This document shows positions 7,308-15,699 of a stretch of DNA of 64,000 bases, one piece after another. Below the pieces are notes generated by a model that saw only the letters and a program-made list of their open reading frames with translations, was not told the DNA's origin and did no database searches. The stretch covers positions 124,001 to 188,000 of the forward strand of contig JADJXE010000001.1 of assembly GCA_016716005.1 (NCBI GenBank), given 5' to 3'. Source of the DNA: Acidimicrobiales bacterium (lineage in GTDB: Bacteria > Actinomycetota > Acidimicrobiia > Acidimicrobiales > JADJXE01). Made by a program: the position numbers and the translations under genes. Position 1 is the stretch's first letter. The number at the start of each line of letters is the position of its first letter.

Positions 7308-8075
7308 TCAGCCTCCGGCCGGCGCCGGCTCGGGGGAGCGAGCGGCCCAGCGCAGGCCGCGGCGCAGCAGCTCGTAGAACACCGGGAGCTCCCACGAGCC
7401 CCGCTCGACCACGGGCCACTCGGGCACGAACTCCTGCATGTCGTAGCGGCCCCGGCAGTGCCCGAGCGTGAGGTAGAGCACGGCTCCCTTGCCCAGCGGC
7501 CGCTCGTACATCACCAGGCGGGGCTCGTCGGCGGTCCACTCGGCCTCCTCGAAGCCGACGGTCGTGCCGGTCCACCGGGTCTCGAGCAGCGGGTGGAGGT
7601 CGCCGTGGTACTCGCACAGGTAGAGCTCGTCGGTGGCCTCGAACGGCTCGATCCCGGCCACCAGGGGGTGCGAGGGGTCGGACACCGTCACCGTGTAGGG
7701 CGCGATGGCCGGGTGCGACAGGAACTGGCTTCCCAGCACCTCGGCGAACACCGGGAAGGCGCGGGGCGTGGCGAAGGTGCCGGGGAACGAGGGGGGCGGC
7801 TCGAAGGCGGCGTTGGTGGCGTGCAGGGCGAGCCAGCGGCCCCCGCCGGCGACCCAGGCGCGCAGGGCCTCCTGCTCGTCGGGTGAGGGGCGCACGTCGC
7901 AGGTGTAGGTCACGAGGAGGTCGCAGCCGGCGATGGCGCCGGTGTCGCGGAAGTCGCCGGCGACCCTCGTCTTCACGTCCGGCAGCTCGGCGAGCAGCTT
8001 CAGCAGCTCGAGGCGAGCGAAGTCGATGTCGTGGTAGCGGCCCCCACAGACCAGGTAGGCGTCGGTTCGCGCCAC
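7308..8075 (-). CDS. ThuA-like protein (trehalose-utilisation family)
   Basis: 255-residue ThuA-like domain protein with a class-I glutamine-amidotransferase-like fold. Members appear in sugar catabolism loci but their reaction is poorly defined. Features: an N-terminal strand/loop (YLVCGGRYHDIDFAR), a DLLVTYTCDVRPS block, WLALHATNAAF around residues 100-110 (the family's HGxxAAF-like block), the acidic DELYLCEYHGD segment, and the C-terminal GAVLYLTLGHCRGRYD. The start is GTG 8075, four bases after the SDR stop. The SDR, this gene and the zinc dehydrogenase form a likely three-gene operon, consistent with an oxidative sugar or polyol pathway (inference). Confidence 0.85.
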   Translation of the reverse strand: MARTDAYLVCGGRYHDIDFARLELLKLLAELPDVKTRVAGDFRDTGAIAGCDLLVTYTCDVRPSPDEQEALRAWVAGGGRWLALHATNAAFEPPPSFPGTFATPRAFPVFAEVLGSQFLSHPAIAPYTVTVSDPSHPLVAGIEPFEATDELYLCEYHGDLHPLLETRWTGTTVGFEEAEWTADEPRLVMYERPLGKGAVLYLTLGHCRGRYDMQEFVPEWPVVERGSWELPVFYELLRRGLRWAARSPEPAPAGG

Positions 8076-8079
8076 GGGC

Positions 8080-8838
8080 CTAGAACTGCACCCGGCGGGT
8101 GTAGCCGCCGTCGACCACCAGGTTGGCCCCGGTGACGAGGCTCGCCGCCGGGCTCGCCAGGAACACGATGGCGCGGGCGACCTCGACGGGATCGCCCAGG
8201 CGCTTCACCGGCATCTTGGCCACCGTGGCGTCGTAGAAGGCGGTGAGGTGCTGCTTGATGACGTCCCAGTTGCCGCCCTCGAACTCGACCGGGCCCGGCG
8301 ACACCGTGTTCACCCGGATGCCCTTGGGTGCCAGCGCCTGCGAGAGGTTGGAGGCGTACACGGTCAACGCCGCCTTCATGGGGCCGAACGACCCGGGGCC
8401 GGCGAACTCCTCGACGGCCGCGATGCTCGACAGGCACACGACGGCGGCGTGGTCGCTCTGCTCGAGGTGCGGCTGGGCGGCCTCGAGGCCGCGGGTGAGG
8501 CCGAACACGTCGAGCTCGAGGTTGGCGCGCCAGCCCTGCTCACCACCGCCCGCGGCGGCGCTCACGTTGTGCACGAAGATGTCGAGACCGCCGAGCTCGT
8601 CGGCCGCACCGGCGATCCACGCCCGGTAGGCGTCGCCGTCGGTGACGTCGACGCCGGCACCGATCACCTTGGTGCCGTGGCTCGACAGCTCGCCCACGGC
8701 CTCCTGCACCCCTGCCCCGTCGCGGGCGCAGATCGCCAGGTCGCAGCCCTCGGCCGCGAGCAGCTCGGCCGTCGCCCGCCCGATGCCCCGGCGGCCGCCG
8801 GTGACGATCGCCTTCGACCCACGCAGCCCCAGATCCAT
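8080..8838 (-). CDS. SDR-family protein with catalytic Tyr replaced by Phe
   Basis: 252-residue short-chain dehydrogenase/reductase. The cofactor site TGGRRGIG (13-20), the DV at 64-65, the HNVSAAAGG region (family NNAG site, altered), LSS with Ser137/138, the PG motif after the active site, and the C-terminal NLVVDGGY are all present. The active-site YxxxK motif reads F151-G-P-M-K155: Phe stands where Tyr is needed as the acid/base. Nucleotides around 8378-8392 are unambiguous in the given sequence. It may be a non-catalytic binding protein or use another residue. The start at 8838 (GGGGGGA just upstream) is preferred to the in-frame start at 8886. First gene of the operon that includes the ThuA-like protein. 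Confidence 0.88.
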   Translation of the reverse strand: MDLGLRGSKAIVTGGRRGIGRATAELLAAEGCDLAICARDGAGVQEAVGELSSHGTKVIGAGVDVTDGDAYRAWIAGAADELGGLDIFVHNVSAAAGGGEQGWRANLELDVFGLTRGLEAAQPHLEQSDHAAVVCLSSIAAVEEFAGPGSFGPMKAALTVYASNLSQALAPKGIRVNTVSPGPVEFEGGNWDVIKQHLTAFYDATVAKMPVKRLGDPVEVARAIVFLASPAASLVTGANLVVDGGYTRRVQF

Positions 8839-8883
8839 GGTCCCCCCCTGCCTGGGCGTCCGGCCCGAGCCGGCGCCCGGCGG

Positions 8884-8909
8884 CATTCTTGCCGATCAAT
8901 TAGTACCGT
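8884..8909. promoter_or_regulatory. A/T-rich divergent control region
   Basis: Within the 162 bases separating the SDR operon (leftward) from the NIPSNAP/Rieske operon (rightward) is an unusually A/T-rich patch for this genome: ATTCTTGCCGATCAATTAG, followed by TACCGT at 8903-8908. It is the natural place for promoters and an operator serving both directions. No specific regulator can be named. Confidence 0.4.
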
Positions 8910-9000
8910 GCCGGCGTCGGAGCGGGGGCGGCGTCGGGCATCGGTGGGCGTGAGCGCGAGCACCGGCCAGTTCCTCCCCCCGAGACCTGAAGAGGCAGCC

Positions 9001-9348
9001 ATGACGAACGCCGAGCGGCAGGTGTTCCTGCACGTGACCCTGAAGATCCGGCAGGGGATGATGGGCCGCTTCGACGCGGTCCTGGCCGAGATGGTTCCTG
9101 CGCTGGAGGAGGCCGGCTGGCGGCTGGTGGGTGCGTGGACCACGACGGTCGGCCGGCTCAACACCGTGATCGACCTGTGGGAGCTCCCCGACGCCGATGC
9201 CGTCGAGTCGGTGCTCGCCGCCGTGAGCGGCCACCCCGACTTCGGTCGGTGGTACGCCGAGCTGTCGGCCGTGACCGAGGACGAGGTCCTGGCGCTGATG
9301 ACGCCCACGGCCTACGCCCGCCGGGCCGGCCACGGGTCGGTGGGCTGA
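9001..9348 (+). CDS. NIPSNAP-family protein
   Basis: 115-residue alpha/beta-barrel protein of the NIPSNAP/ABM superfamily, which often accompanies oxygenases and aromatic or terpene catabolic genes. The pattern LHVTLKIRQGMMGRF, then WRLVGAWTTTVGRLNTVIDLWEL, then HPDFGRW matches the ferredoxin-like fold with the typical G-x-x-N-x-x-x-D-L-W strand. The ATG at 9001 follows GAAGAGG and is preferred over upstream in-frame codons that would overlap the divergent SDR gene. Its stop overlaps the next ATG by one base (TGATG), so it is translationally coupled to the Rieske oxygenase and probably helps that pathway. Biochemical role unknown. Confidence 0.85.
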   Translation: MTNAERQVFLHVTLKIRQGMMGRFDAVLAEMVPALEEAGWRLVGAWTTTVGRLNTVIDLWELPDADAVESVLAAVSGHPDFGRWYAELSAVTEDEVLALMTPTAYARRAGHGSVG

Positions 9349-10562
9349 TGGACGCGGCCACGGTCGAGCGGATCAGGGAGGAGATGGCGTACGAGACGGC
9401 CCGCACGGCGCCGCCGGAGGGCTGGCCCGCGCTGCCCGACCTCCCTCTCGGCCGCTACACCGATCCGGCGTTCTTCGAGCTGGAGCGCGAGCGGCTCTGG
9501 CGGCGGGTGTGGCTCTACGCCGCTCACGCCAGCGAGCTCCCCGAGCCCGGCTCCTTCGTCGCCCTCGACGTGGCCGGTGTGCCGGTGGTGCTGGTGCGGG
9601 GCGACGACGGCGCGGTGCGGGCCTTCAACAACAGCTGCCGCCACCGCGGGGCGCCCGTGGTGCGCGACGAGCGGGGTTGCGAGCGCCAGCTCCGGTGCCA
9701 GTTCCACAGCTGGGCGTACGACCTGGCCGGCCGGCTGGTGCGGGTGCCAGACGAGCGCGACTTCGCCGGGCTCTGCCCCGAGGACCGGGGCCTCGTGCCG
9801 GTGCGGTGCGAGCGGTGGGGCGGCTGGCTCTTCGTGAACCTGGATCCGCAGGCCGTCCCCCTGAGCGAGTGGCTGGCGCCCGTGGCCCGCGACCTCCCCG
9901 AGCTGGCGGCCGCACCCCTGCGGATGCTGGCCCGGAGCACGTCGACGGTGGCGTGCAACTGGAAGGTGACGGCCGAGGCCTTCCTCGAGGTGTACCACCT
10001 GCGCACCGTGCACCCCCGCACAGTCGCCGGCTTCCTCGACCATCGCGGCGCCACCATGGGCCTGCTCGACCACGGCCACACCCGGATGGTCACCCCCATC
10101 CGCCCGGAGGTGCTGGCCGCGGGCCCCCGGACGCTCGGCCTCCCGGAGATCGAGGGACTCGACCCCCTGTTCGCCGAGGCCAACGTGGCCTACGGGCTCT
10201 TCCCCGACCTGATCACGCCGCTCGACACCACCGGCTTCCCGTTCCTGGTGTTCCGGCCGGTCGACGTGGGCACGACACGCCTCGACGTGGTCTGGTTCGC
10301 GCCCGACTGGGGCGACGGCGACCCACCCGCGGTGTGGGAGGCCCGGCGGGCCGGGTTCGACGTGGTGATGCAGGAGGACGAGCGCAACATGGAGCCCATC
10401 CAGCGCTCGATCGAGGCGGCCGCGCACGGCGGCGTGCCGCTGTCGTACCAGGAGCGGCGCATCTGGCACGTGCACGCCTGGGTCGACCGGGTGATCGGCC
10501 CCGAGCGGATCCCCGACGAGCTGCGGGTGCCACCGCTGCTCGATCACCTGGTGGAGCGATAG
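9348..10562 (+). CDS. Rieske-type aromatic ring-hydroxylating oxygenase, alpha subunit
   Basis: 404-residue oxygenase component that uses a Rieske [2Fe-2S] cluster and a mononuclear iron to hydroxylate or demethylate an aromatic or related substrate, with electrons from a separate reductase. Cluster ligands are Cys97, His99, Cys117 and His120 (SCRHRG, then CQFHSW). The mononuclear-iron segment NWKVTAEAFLEVYHLRTVH supplies His217 and His222, and the third ligand is probably an Asp near VVMQEDERN. Length and order match the family. It overlaps the NIPSNAP stop by one base. No beta subunit, ferredoxin or reductase gene is nearby, so partners are encoded elsewhere. Substrate not predictable. Confidence 0.92.
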   Translation: MDAATVERIREEMAYETARTAPPEGWPALPDLPLGRYTDPAFFELERERLWRRVWLYAAHASELPEPGSFVALDVAGVPVVLVRGDDGAVRAFNNSCRHRGAPVVRDERGCERQLRCQFHSWAYDLAGRLVRVPDERDFAGLCPEDRGLVPVRCERWGGWLFVNLDPQAVPLSEWLAPVARDLPELAAAPLRMLARSTSTVACNWKVTAEAFLEVYHLRTVHPRTVAGFLDHRGATMGLLDHGHTRMVTPIRPEVLAAGPRTLGLPEIEGLDPLFAEANVAYGLFPDLITPLDTTGFPFLVFRPVDVGTTRLDVVWFAPDWGDGDPPAVWEARRAGFDVVMQEDERNMEPIQRSIEAAAHGGVPLSYQERRIWHVHAWVDRVIGPERIPDELRVPPLLDHLVER

Positions 10563-10565
10563 GCG

Positions 10566-10995
10566 ATGCTGGAGGAGACCCGCGCCCGGGGCGAGGCGCT
10601 GGACCGACGTGGCCCGGGTGGTGGATGCCGCTGTGGCCGAGCACGGCCGCATCCACGTCCTGGTGAACAACGCCGGCATCTCCGACCTGCGGGGGCTGGC
10701 CAGCGAGCACTTCGACACCGAGACCTTCCGCCGGGTGGTCGACGTCGACCTCATGGGCGTGTGGCACTACACCCGGGCCGTGGGGCGCCATCTCCTCGCC
10801 GAGGGTGGCGGCTCGATCATCAACATCGCCTCGATCCTCGCCGAGGGGGGCAACGAGTTCGTCACCCCCGCCTGCCAGGCGGCCAAGGCCGCGGTGCCGC
10901 CGATCGGTGAGCAGTACGAGGGGTTGGCGCCCCTGCCGCGCGAGGAGTGGAAGCTCGGCGTGCCCGGCATCCACTACGACCCGCAGGCCCAGTAG
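10566..10995 (+). pseudogene. broken short-chain dehydrogenase
   Basis: Remnant of an SDR right behind the Rieske gene. An ATG at 10566 opens MLEETRARGEALD, the usual pre-beta3 helix, but the N-terminal Rossmann fold with TGxxxGxG is missing. At about 10600-10607 the SDR sequence continues in another frame (TDVARVVDAAVAEHGRIHVLVNNAG). NNAG and NIAS are intact. The active-site YxxxK has become C-Q-A-A-K, and immediately after it the sequence turns into a tail (PPIGEQYEGLAPLPREEWK...) that is not SDR-like. The final 40 % of an SDR is absent. So it has an N-terminal truncation, a frameshift, a lost catalytic Tyr and a foreign C-terminus. The frame from GTG 10609 could still make about 128 residues, but no SDR activity is expected. 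Confidence 0.75.
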
Positions 10996-11010
10996 GGGTC
11001 GCCCCGGCCG

Positions 11011-11057
11011 TTCTGTGCACCGTCACCACCGTTTCCCGGTCGTGACCGTGCACAGAA
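11011..11057. terminator. large imperfect inverted repeat between convergent genes
   Basis: Arms of 16 bases, TTCTGTGCACCGTCAC (11011-11026) and GTGACCGTGCACAGAA (11042-11057), pair with a single C-C mismatch around a 15-base loop. It sits between the broken SDR (rightward) and the flavoprotein gene (leftward), so it could terminate transcription from both sides. The long regular arms also resemble a repeated extragenic palindrome. No T tract. Confidence 0.6.
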
Positions 11058-11082
11058 TCGGGGGACCGGCGGGCGGGGGGGA

Positions 11083-12507
11083 TCAGCGGAGCTCGCGGCG
11101 GAGCGCGGCCCGGGCCGCGAACCAGCCCGACCGGCCGTGCACCCCTGCGCCCGGCGGCGTGGACGACGAGCACAGGTAGACGCCGGGGAGGGCGGTGCGG
11201 TATGGGTCGAGGCGGGGCGCCGGCCGCACCACGGCCTGCATCCCGTCGAGCCCGCCGCCGGCGATGTCGCCGCCGACGTCGTTGGCGTTGTAAGCCTCGA
11301 GGTCGGCGGGCGTGGTGGCCCTGCGGGCGAGGACCAGGTCGCGCCAGCCCGGCGCGAAGCGGTCGAGCTGGCGCTCGACGGGCTCGGTCATGTCGACCGT
11401 CGACCCGTTGGGCACGTGGCAGTACACCCACAGGGTGTGGTGGCCGGCCGGCGCGCGGGACGGGTCGGCCACCACCTGCTGGGCCGCGAGCACGTACGGG
11501 CGGTCCGGGTGGCGGCCGGCCGTCACCTCGGCCTCGGCGTGGCCGATCTCGGCGAGGGTGCCGCCCAGGTGGATCGTGGCCGCCCGGCGGCAGGCGCCGG
11601 CCGTCCAGGGCACGGGCCCGGCCAGCGCGTAGTCGAGCTTGAACACCCCGGGCCCGTAGCGGTACCGCTCGAGGCGGCGCCGGGCGCGCGGCGCCATCCG
11701 GTCGCCCGCGATGCGGGCCAGCTGCCGCGGCGTGACGTCGAACAGGGTGGCCCGAGCCGGGGGCAGGTCGGCGAGCGAACGCACCTCGTGCCCGCACACC
11801 ACCTCGCCGCCCAGGGCGGCCAGGTGGGCCACCAGCGCGTCGACGATCCGCTGCGAGCCGCCGCGGGCGACGGGCCAGCCCACGGCGTGGCCGGTGACGG
11901 CCAGCACCAGCCCCAGCCCGGCCGTGAAGGGATGGCTCAGGGGCAGGCAGGCGTGGGCGGCGCAGCCTGCCAGCAGCGCGCGGGCGGCCTCGCCGCGGAA
12001 CCGGTGCTCGGCCACGGCCCGGGCCGACCGGGCACCCGGGAGGAAGCGGGCCATGGCGAACGGGGCGCGGGGCGGCAGCAGCGGGCCGAGGAGCCCGTCG
12101 AGCAGGGGCTCCCAGCGCTGCAGGAGCGGGCCCACCAGGCGGCGCCAGGCCGCTCCGTCGGCCCCGAGGCCGGCGGCGGTGGCGTCGAGCGACCGTTGGA
12201 GCACGGCCGCGGAGCCGTCGTCGAGGGGGTGGGCGAGAGGGATCTCGGGATGGGCCCACTCGAGCCCGTGGTCGGCCAGGGGCAGCGAACGCAGGAACGG
12301 CGACGCCGCGCCCAGCGGGTGCACCGAGGCGCACACGTCGTGGACGTAGCCGGGCAGGGTGAGCTCGGCCGACCGGCATCCGCCGCCCGGGGTGGCGGCG
12401 GCCTCGTAGACCACCACCGAACGGCCTGCGGCAGCGAGCGTGACGGCGGCGGCCAGGCCGTTGGGCCCGGCCCCCACGACGACGGCGTCGGGCGCGGCGG
12501 GAGGCAT
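11083..12507 (-). CDS. FAD-dependent oxidoreductase, phytoene-desaturase-like
   Basis: 474-residue flavoprotein of the CrtI/COG1233 superfamily. The N-terminal dinucleotide fold is VVVGAGPNGLAAAVTLAAAG followed about ten residues later by the acidic YEAA strand. The next block, PGGGCRSAELTLPGYVHDVC, is typical of these desaturase/isomerase-like enzymes. A C-terminal FAD-contact motif (YLCSSSTPPGAGVHGRSGW) closes the domain. No other carotenoid gene is present, so a different lipid or isoprenoid substrate is likely; actinobacteria carry many such paralogs. It is divergent from the aldehyde dehydrogenase, 45 bases between starts. Translation starts at ATG 12507. Confidence is high for family, low for reaction. 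Confidence 0.88.
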   Translation of the reverse strand: MPPAAPDAVVVGAGPNGLAAAVTLAAAGRSVVVYEAAATPGGGCRSAELTLPGYVHDVCASVHPLGAASPFLRSLPLADHGLEWAHPEIPLAHPLDDGSAAVLQRSLDATAAGLGADGAAWRRLVGPLLQRWEPLLDGLLGPLLPPRAPFAMARFLPGARSARAVAEHRFRGEAARALLAGCAAHACLPLSHPFTAGLGLVLAVTGHAVGWPVARGGSQRIVDALVAHLAALGGEVVCGHEVRSLADLPPARATLFDVTPRQLARIAGDRMAPRARRRLERYRYGPGVFKLDYALAGPVPWTAGACRRAATIHLGGTLAEIGHAEAEVTAGRHPDRPYVLAAQQVVADPSRAPAGHHTLWVYCHVPNGSTVDMTEPVERQLDRFAPGWRDLVLARRATTPADLEAYNANDVGGDIAGGGLDGMQAVVRPAPRLDPYRTALPGVYLCSSSTPPGAGVHGRSGWFAARAALRRELR

Positions 12508-12552
12508 GATCGGCCATCATCGCCCCTGCAGGCAGCCTCCGGGAGGATCGAG

Positions 12553-14007
12553 ATGGCCGACGAGCGGCGGATGTTCATCGACGGCGACTGGGTCGAGGCC
12601 CGTGACGGCGATCGCTTCGACACCATCGACCCGGCGACCGGCGCGGTGCTCGCCTCGGTGCCGTCGGGCACCGAAGCCGACGTGGACCGCGCCGTCGCGG
12701 CTGCTCGGCGGGTCTTCGACGAGGGGCCCTGGGGGATGCGGACCCCCGAGCGGGAGCGGGCCCGGGTCCTGCTCCGCACGGCCGAGCTGGTGCGGGCCGA
12801 GCGTGACCGCCTGGCCGAGCTGGAGGTGCGCGACTGCGGCAAGCCCCTCGCCGAGGCCCGGGCCGACATCGACGAGGTGGCCTTCCTGTTCGAGTACTAC
12901 GGCGGCTGGGCCACCAAGATCAGCGGCGACGTCCCGCCGGTCGGCCCCGACGCCCTGAGCCTGGTGGTGAAGGAGCCCGTCGGGGTGTGCGGGCTGATCG
13001 TGCCGTGGAACTACCCGATGCTGATGGCCAGCCAGAAGGTGGCACCGGCCCTGGCCGCCGGCTGCTCGGTGGTGCTCAAGCCGGCCGAGCAGACGCCGCT
13101 TACGGCGCTGGAGCTGGCCCGCCTGCTCGCCGAGGCCGGTCTGCCGGCGGGCGCCTGCAACGTCGTCACCGGGTTCGGCCCCGCGGCCGGGGCACCGCTC
13201 GTGGCCCACCCCGCCGTCGACAAGATCAGCTTCACCGGCTCCAGGGAGGTCGGGAAGATCGTCATGCGCGAGGCGTCGGAGGGGCTGAAGCGGGTCACCC
13301 TCGAGCTGGGCGGCAAGTCGCCCAACATCGTGTTCGCCGACGCCGACTTCGACGCGGCCATCGCCGGCACGTGCGCCGGGATCTTCGCCAACCAGGGCGA
13401 GGTGTGCTCGGCCGGCAGCCGGGTCTTCGTGGAACGACCCGTGTTCGAGCGCGCCCTCGAGGCCATGGCCCTGCAGGTCGCCGACATCCGCCTGGGCAGC
13501 GGCCTGCACCCCGACACGACCATGGGCCCGCTGGTGTCGAAGGAGCAGCAGGACCGGGTCGAGTCCTACCTGGCGATCGGTCGGGAGGAGGGCGCCACGC
13601 TCGCGGCCGAGGGCCGCCGGCCCGACGACCCGACCCTGGCCGGCGGCTTCTTCGTGCCTCCGGCGATCTTCGTCGACGTCGACCACTCCATGCGGATCGC
13701 CCGCGAGGAGATCTTCGGGCCGGTGATGGCCTTGCTGGCCTTCGACGACGTCGACCAGGTGGTGGGCCTGGCCAACGACACCGAGTACGGCCTGGCCGCG
13801 GCGATCTGGACCCGCGACCTCGCCAAGGCCCTCCGCACGGCCAGGGCGGTGCGGGCCGGGGTGGTGTGGATCAACGACAGCCAGCCGGCGCCGTCGGAGG
13901 CCATGTGGGGCGGCTTCAAGCAGTCGGGCATCGGGCGCGAGCTGGGCCCCTACGCGCTCGACGCCTACCTGGAGACCAAGCAGATCTACGTGAACCTCGC
14001 CGGCTGA
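12553..14007 (+). CDS. NAD(P)-dependent aldehyde dehydrogenase
   Basis: 484-residue ALDH superfamily enzyme oxidising an aldehyde to its acid, nearest in style to betaine-aldehyde dehydrogenases. Motifs in order: PWNYP with Asn153 (oxyanion), FTGSREVGK (cofactor), ELGGKSP with general base Glu251, and NQGEVCSAGSR with nucleophile Cys285. EIFGPV and NDTEYGLAA come later. Full family length. The ATG at 12553 is chosen since the much longer open frame to its left runs across the divergent flavoprotein gene; GGGAGGATCGAG precedes it. It may consume aldehydes from neighbouring dehydrogenases. Specific substrate unknown. Confidence 0.94.
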   Translation: MADERRMFIDGDWVEARDGDRFDTIDPATGAVLASVPSGTEADVDRAVAAARRVFDEGPWGMRTPERERARVLLRTAELVRAERDRLAELEVRDCGKPLAEARADIDEVAFLFEYYGGWATKISGDVPPVGPDALSLVVKEPVGVCGLIVPWNYPMLMASQKVAPALAAGCSVVLKPAEQTPLTALELARLLAEAGLPAGACNVVTGFGPAAGAPLVAHPAVDKISFTGSREVGKIVMREASEGLKRVTLELGGKSPNIVFADADFDAAIAGTCAGIFANQGEVCSAGSRVFVERPVFERALEAMALQVADIRLGSGLHPDTTMGPLVSKEQQDRVESYLAIGREEGATLAAEGRRPDDPTLAGGFFVPPAIFVDVDHSMRIAREEIFGPVMALLAFDDVDQVVGLANDTEYGLAAAIWTRDLAKALRTARAVRAGVVWINDSQPAPSEAMWGGFKQSGIGRELGPYALDAYLETKQIYVNLAG

Positions 14008-14059
14008 GACGGGCCGCCGGCGCCCGCACATGGCCGTGGCGGCGCGGCCCTGGCGCGCG

Positions 14060-15592
14060 TCAGCGGTAGGTGGCCACCTGCTCGCCTATCCAGATGTGGT
14101 CCCAGATGACGTCCATGTCGCCGTCGTAGACGCGGGCGCACCCGTGGCTCGCCGGGTAGAGGGGCACCGACGGGTACCCGTGGATGGCGTACCCGCGGAT
14201 GAAGTACGAGGGGCGGTACATGTTGTCGGACTGGCGGTAGTTGCGCTTCTCGTAGAAGCGGAAGACCCCGACGATCGTGGGCGTCGACGGCTTGCCCGTG
14301 GACGTGTGCCACACGTTCACGGTGCGACCGGCCCGCACCAGCAGGACCAGCTGGTGGGCGAGGTCGATCTCGACGTGGTCGGGCTCGAGGTCGGGCCGGC
14401 GGGGCGCGGGCAGCGGCGGCGCCTGCAGCATCCGCTGCCACCCCGCCTCGTCGAGCTGGCCGGTGACGGGGAGGGCCGCCACCTTCTGGAAGGCGAACAG
14501 CCCGAAGCGGTCCTGGGTGTCGGAGCGGCCGTTCACGCCCATGTGGTAGCCCTGGCGGCTCAGCTCCTCCTCGGCGCAGCGGAGCGAGCGCGGGTTCCCG
14601 TCCTCGAGCTGGCACCGGGCGAGCGGCCCGATCGCCAGCCAGCCGCCCACCACCGTGACGGCGCGGGCGTCGGGATGGCGGGCCCGCCAGTCGAGCACCG
14701 CGGGGGACATCTCGATGCCGTCGGTGAGCAGCACCGGGGCGTGGCGGGAGGCGGCCACCGGCCCGGCGGCCAGCCCGTCGACGTACGAGGAGGCGCTGAC
14801 CAGCAGCGGCGGCCCCGTCATGCCCAACCCGACCGCCCGATCGGCGACGGCGGCCGACATGGTCGTGGCGTCGGCGCCGGTGAGGCGGTCGACGCCCGGG
14901 AGGGGCGCCACGACGCCGTCGGGGAGCGACGCCGCCGCCCCGATCAGCCACACCCGCTGGGCGCCCAGCCGGGCCACCCGGTCGGCGAGCCCGCCACCGT
15001 CGGGCGGCGTGAGCAGGATCGGCAGCTTGAAGGCGGCGGCCAGCGCGCTGGCCGCCAGGGCGCTCTGGGCGTCGGTGGATCCGACGACCAGCACGGTGGA
15101 AGGGTCGGCGCCCAGCGCCAGGGCCTGCTCGACCACGAGGTCGGCGGTGCCGTAGCGGTCACCGGCCCGCAGGCGCACCACGGTGCGCCCGCTGCCCTGG
15201 ATGGCACCCACGACCGCGTCGGAGGGCGCCCCCACCACGTAGACGGAGGGCGCGCCGAGGCGGTCGAGCTCGGCGGCCGTGACCGCCCCCAGGGCATCAG
15301 GGGGCGTGAGCAGCACCGGGCCGCCGACCGCGCCGGCGAGGGTGGCGGCGGCGAAGGCGTCGGCGGGATGGAGGCCGCTGACGACCACGGCCGCCGGCGC
15401 GCCGCCGGGCCAGCCCTTCTGGCTGAGCAGGGCGGCCGTGACGTAGCGGTCCTCGCCCGAGACGTGGTCGAGCCACGTGGCGGGCTCGGCGCCGGCCGGT
15501 GTGGGGGACGTCGCGACCGCGGCGAGGGCCGTCGTCGTGGCCGCCAGCGCGAGCGCCGCCGCCACCTTCCTCAGCCGCCTGCCTGCCACCAT
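14060..15592 (-). CDS. cell-wall-binding L,D-transpeptidase
   Basis: Secreted 510-residue peptidoglycan enzyme with an unusual three-part layout. A signal peptide (about 1-35, ending PAGAEP) is followed by three cell-wall-binding type 2 repeats (about 37-300; each with DRYxTA-like and VVxGxxxxDAxxA-like segments). Next is a peptidoglycan-binding helix bundle (about 315-375, TQDRFGLFAFQKVAALPVTG). Last is a YkuD L,D-transpeptidase domain (about 395-510) with catalytic-site His471, His483 and Cys485 in SHGCARV. YkuD enzymes form 3-3 peptidoglycan cross-links or attach proteins. The start is ATG 15592 after GGGAGCGG; an in-frame start at 15646 would spoil the signal peptide. Monocistronic. Confidence 0.9.
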   Translation of the reverse strand: MVAGRRLRKVAAALALAATTTALAAVATSPTPAGAEPATWLDHVSGEDRYVTAALLSQKGWPGGAPAAVVVSGLHPADAFAAATLAGAVGGPVLLTPPDALGAVTAAELDRLGAPSVYVVGAPSDAVVGAIQGSGRTVVRLRAGDRYGTADLVVEQALALGADPSTVLVVGSTDAQSALAASALAAAFKLPILLTPPDGGGLADRVARLGAQRVWLIGAAASLPDGVVAPLPGVDRLTGADATTMSAAVADRAVGLGMTGPPLLVSASSYVDGLAAGPVAASRHAPVLLTDGIEMSPAVLDWRARHPDARAVTVVGGWLAIGPLARCQLEDGNPRSLRCAEEELSRQGYHMGVNGRSDTQDRFGLFAFQKVAALPVTGQLDEAGWQRMLQAPPLPAPRRPDLEPDHVEIDLAHQLVLLVRAGRTVNVWHTSTGKPSTPTIVGVFRFYEKRNYRQSDNMYRPSYFIRGYAIHGYPSVPLYPASHGCARVYDGDMDVIWDHIWIGEQVATYR

Positions 15593-15699
15593 CGTCCGCT
15601 CCCGTGTGCGTGCCGGCGGCCCGATCGCCCCTGCTCCCACGCCCAACGCTAGGTCAGCGGGCGGGCGCTCGTCCGGACGTTCGTGCCATCCTGCCCATC

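Noticed and set aside
8881..8910. Specific TetR- or GntR-type operator in the A/T-rich divergent region
   Set aside because: No inverted repeat of sufficient length around the AATT core; kept only as an unspecific control region.
11083..12507. Carotenoid biosynthesis (phytoene desaturase) locus
   Set aside because: No phytoene synthase, cyclase or prenyltransferase nearby; this flavoprotein family is large and functionally mixed.
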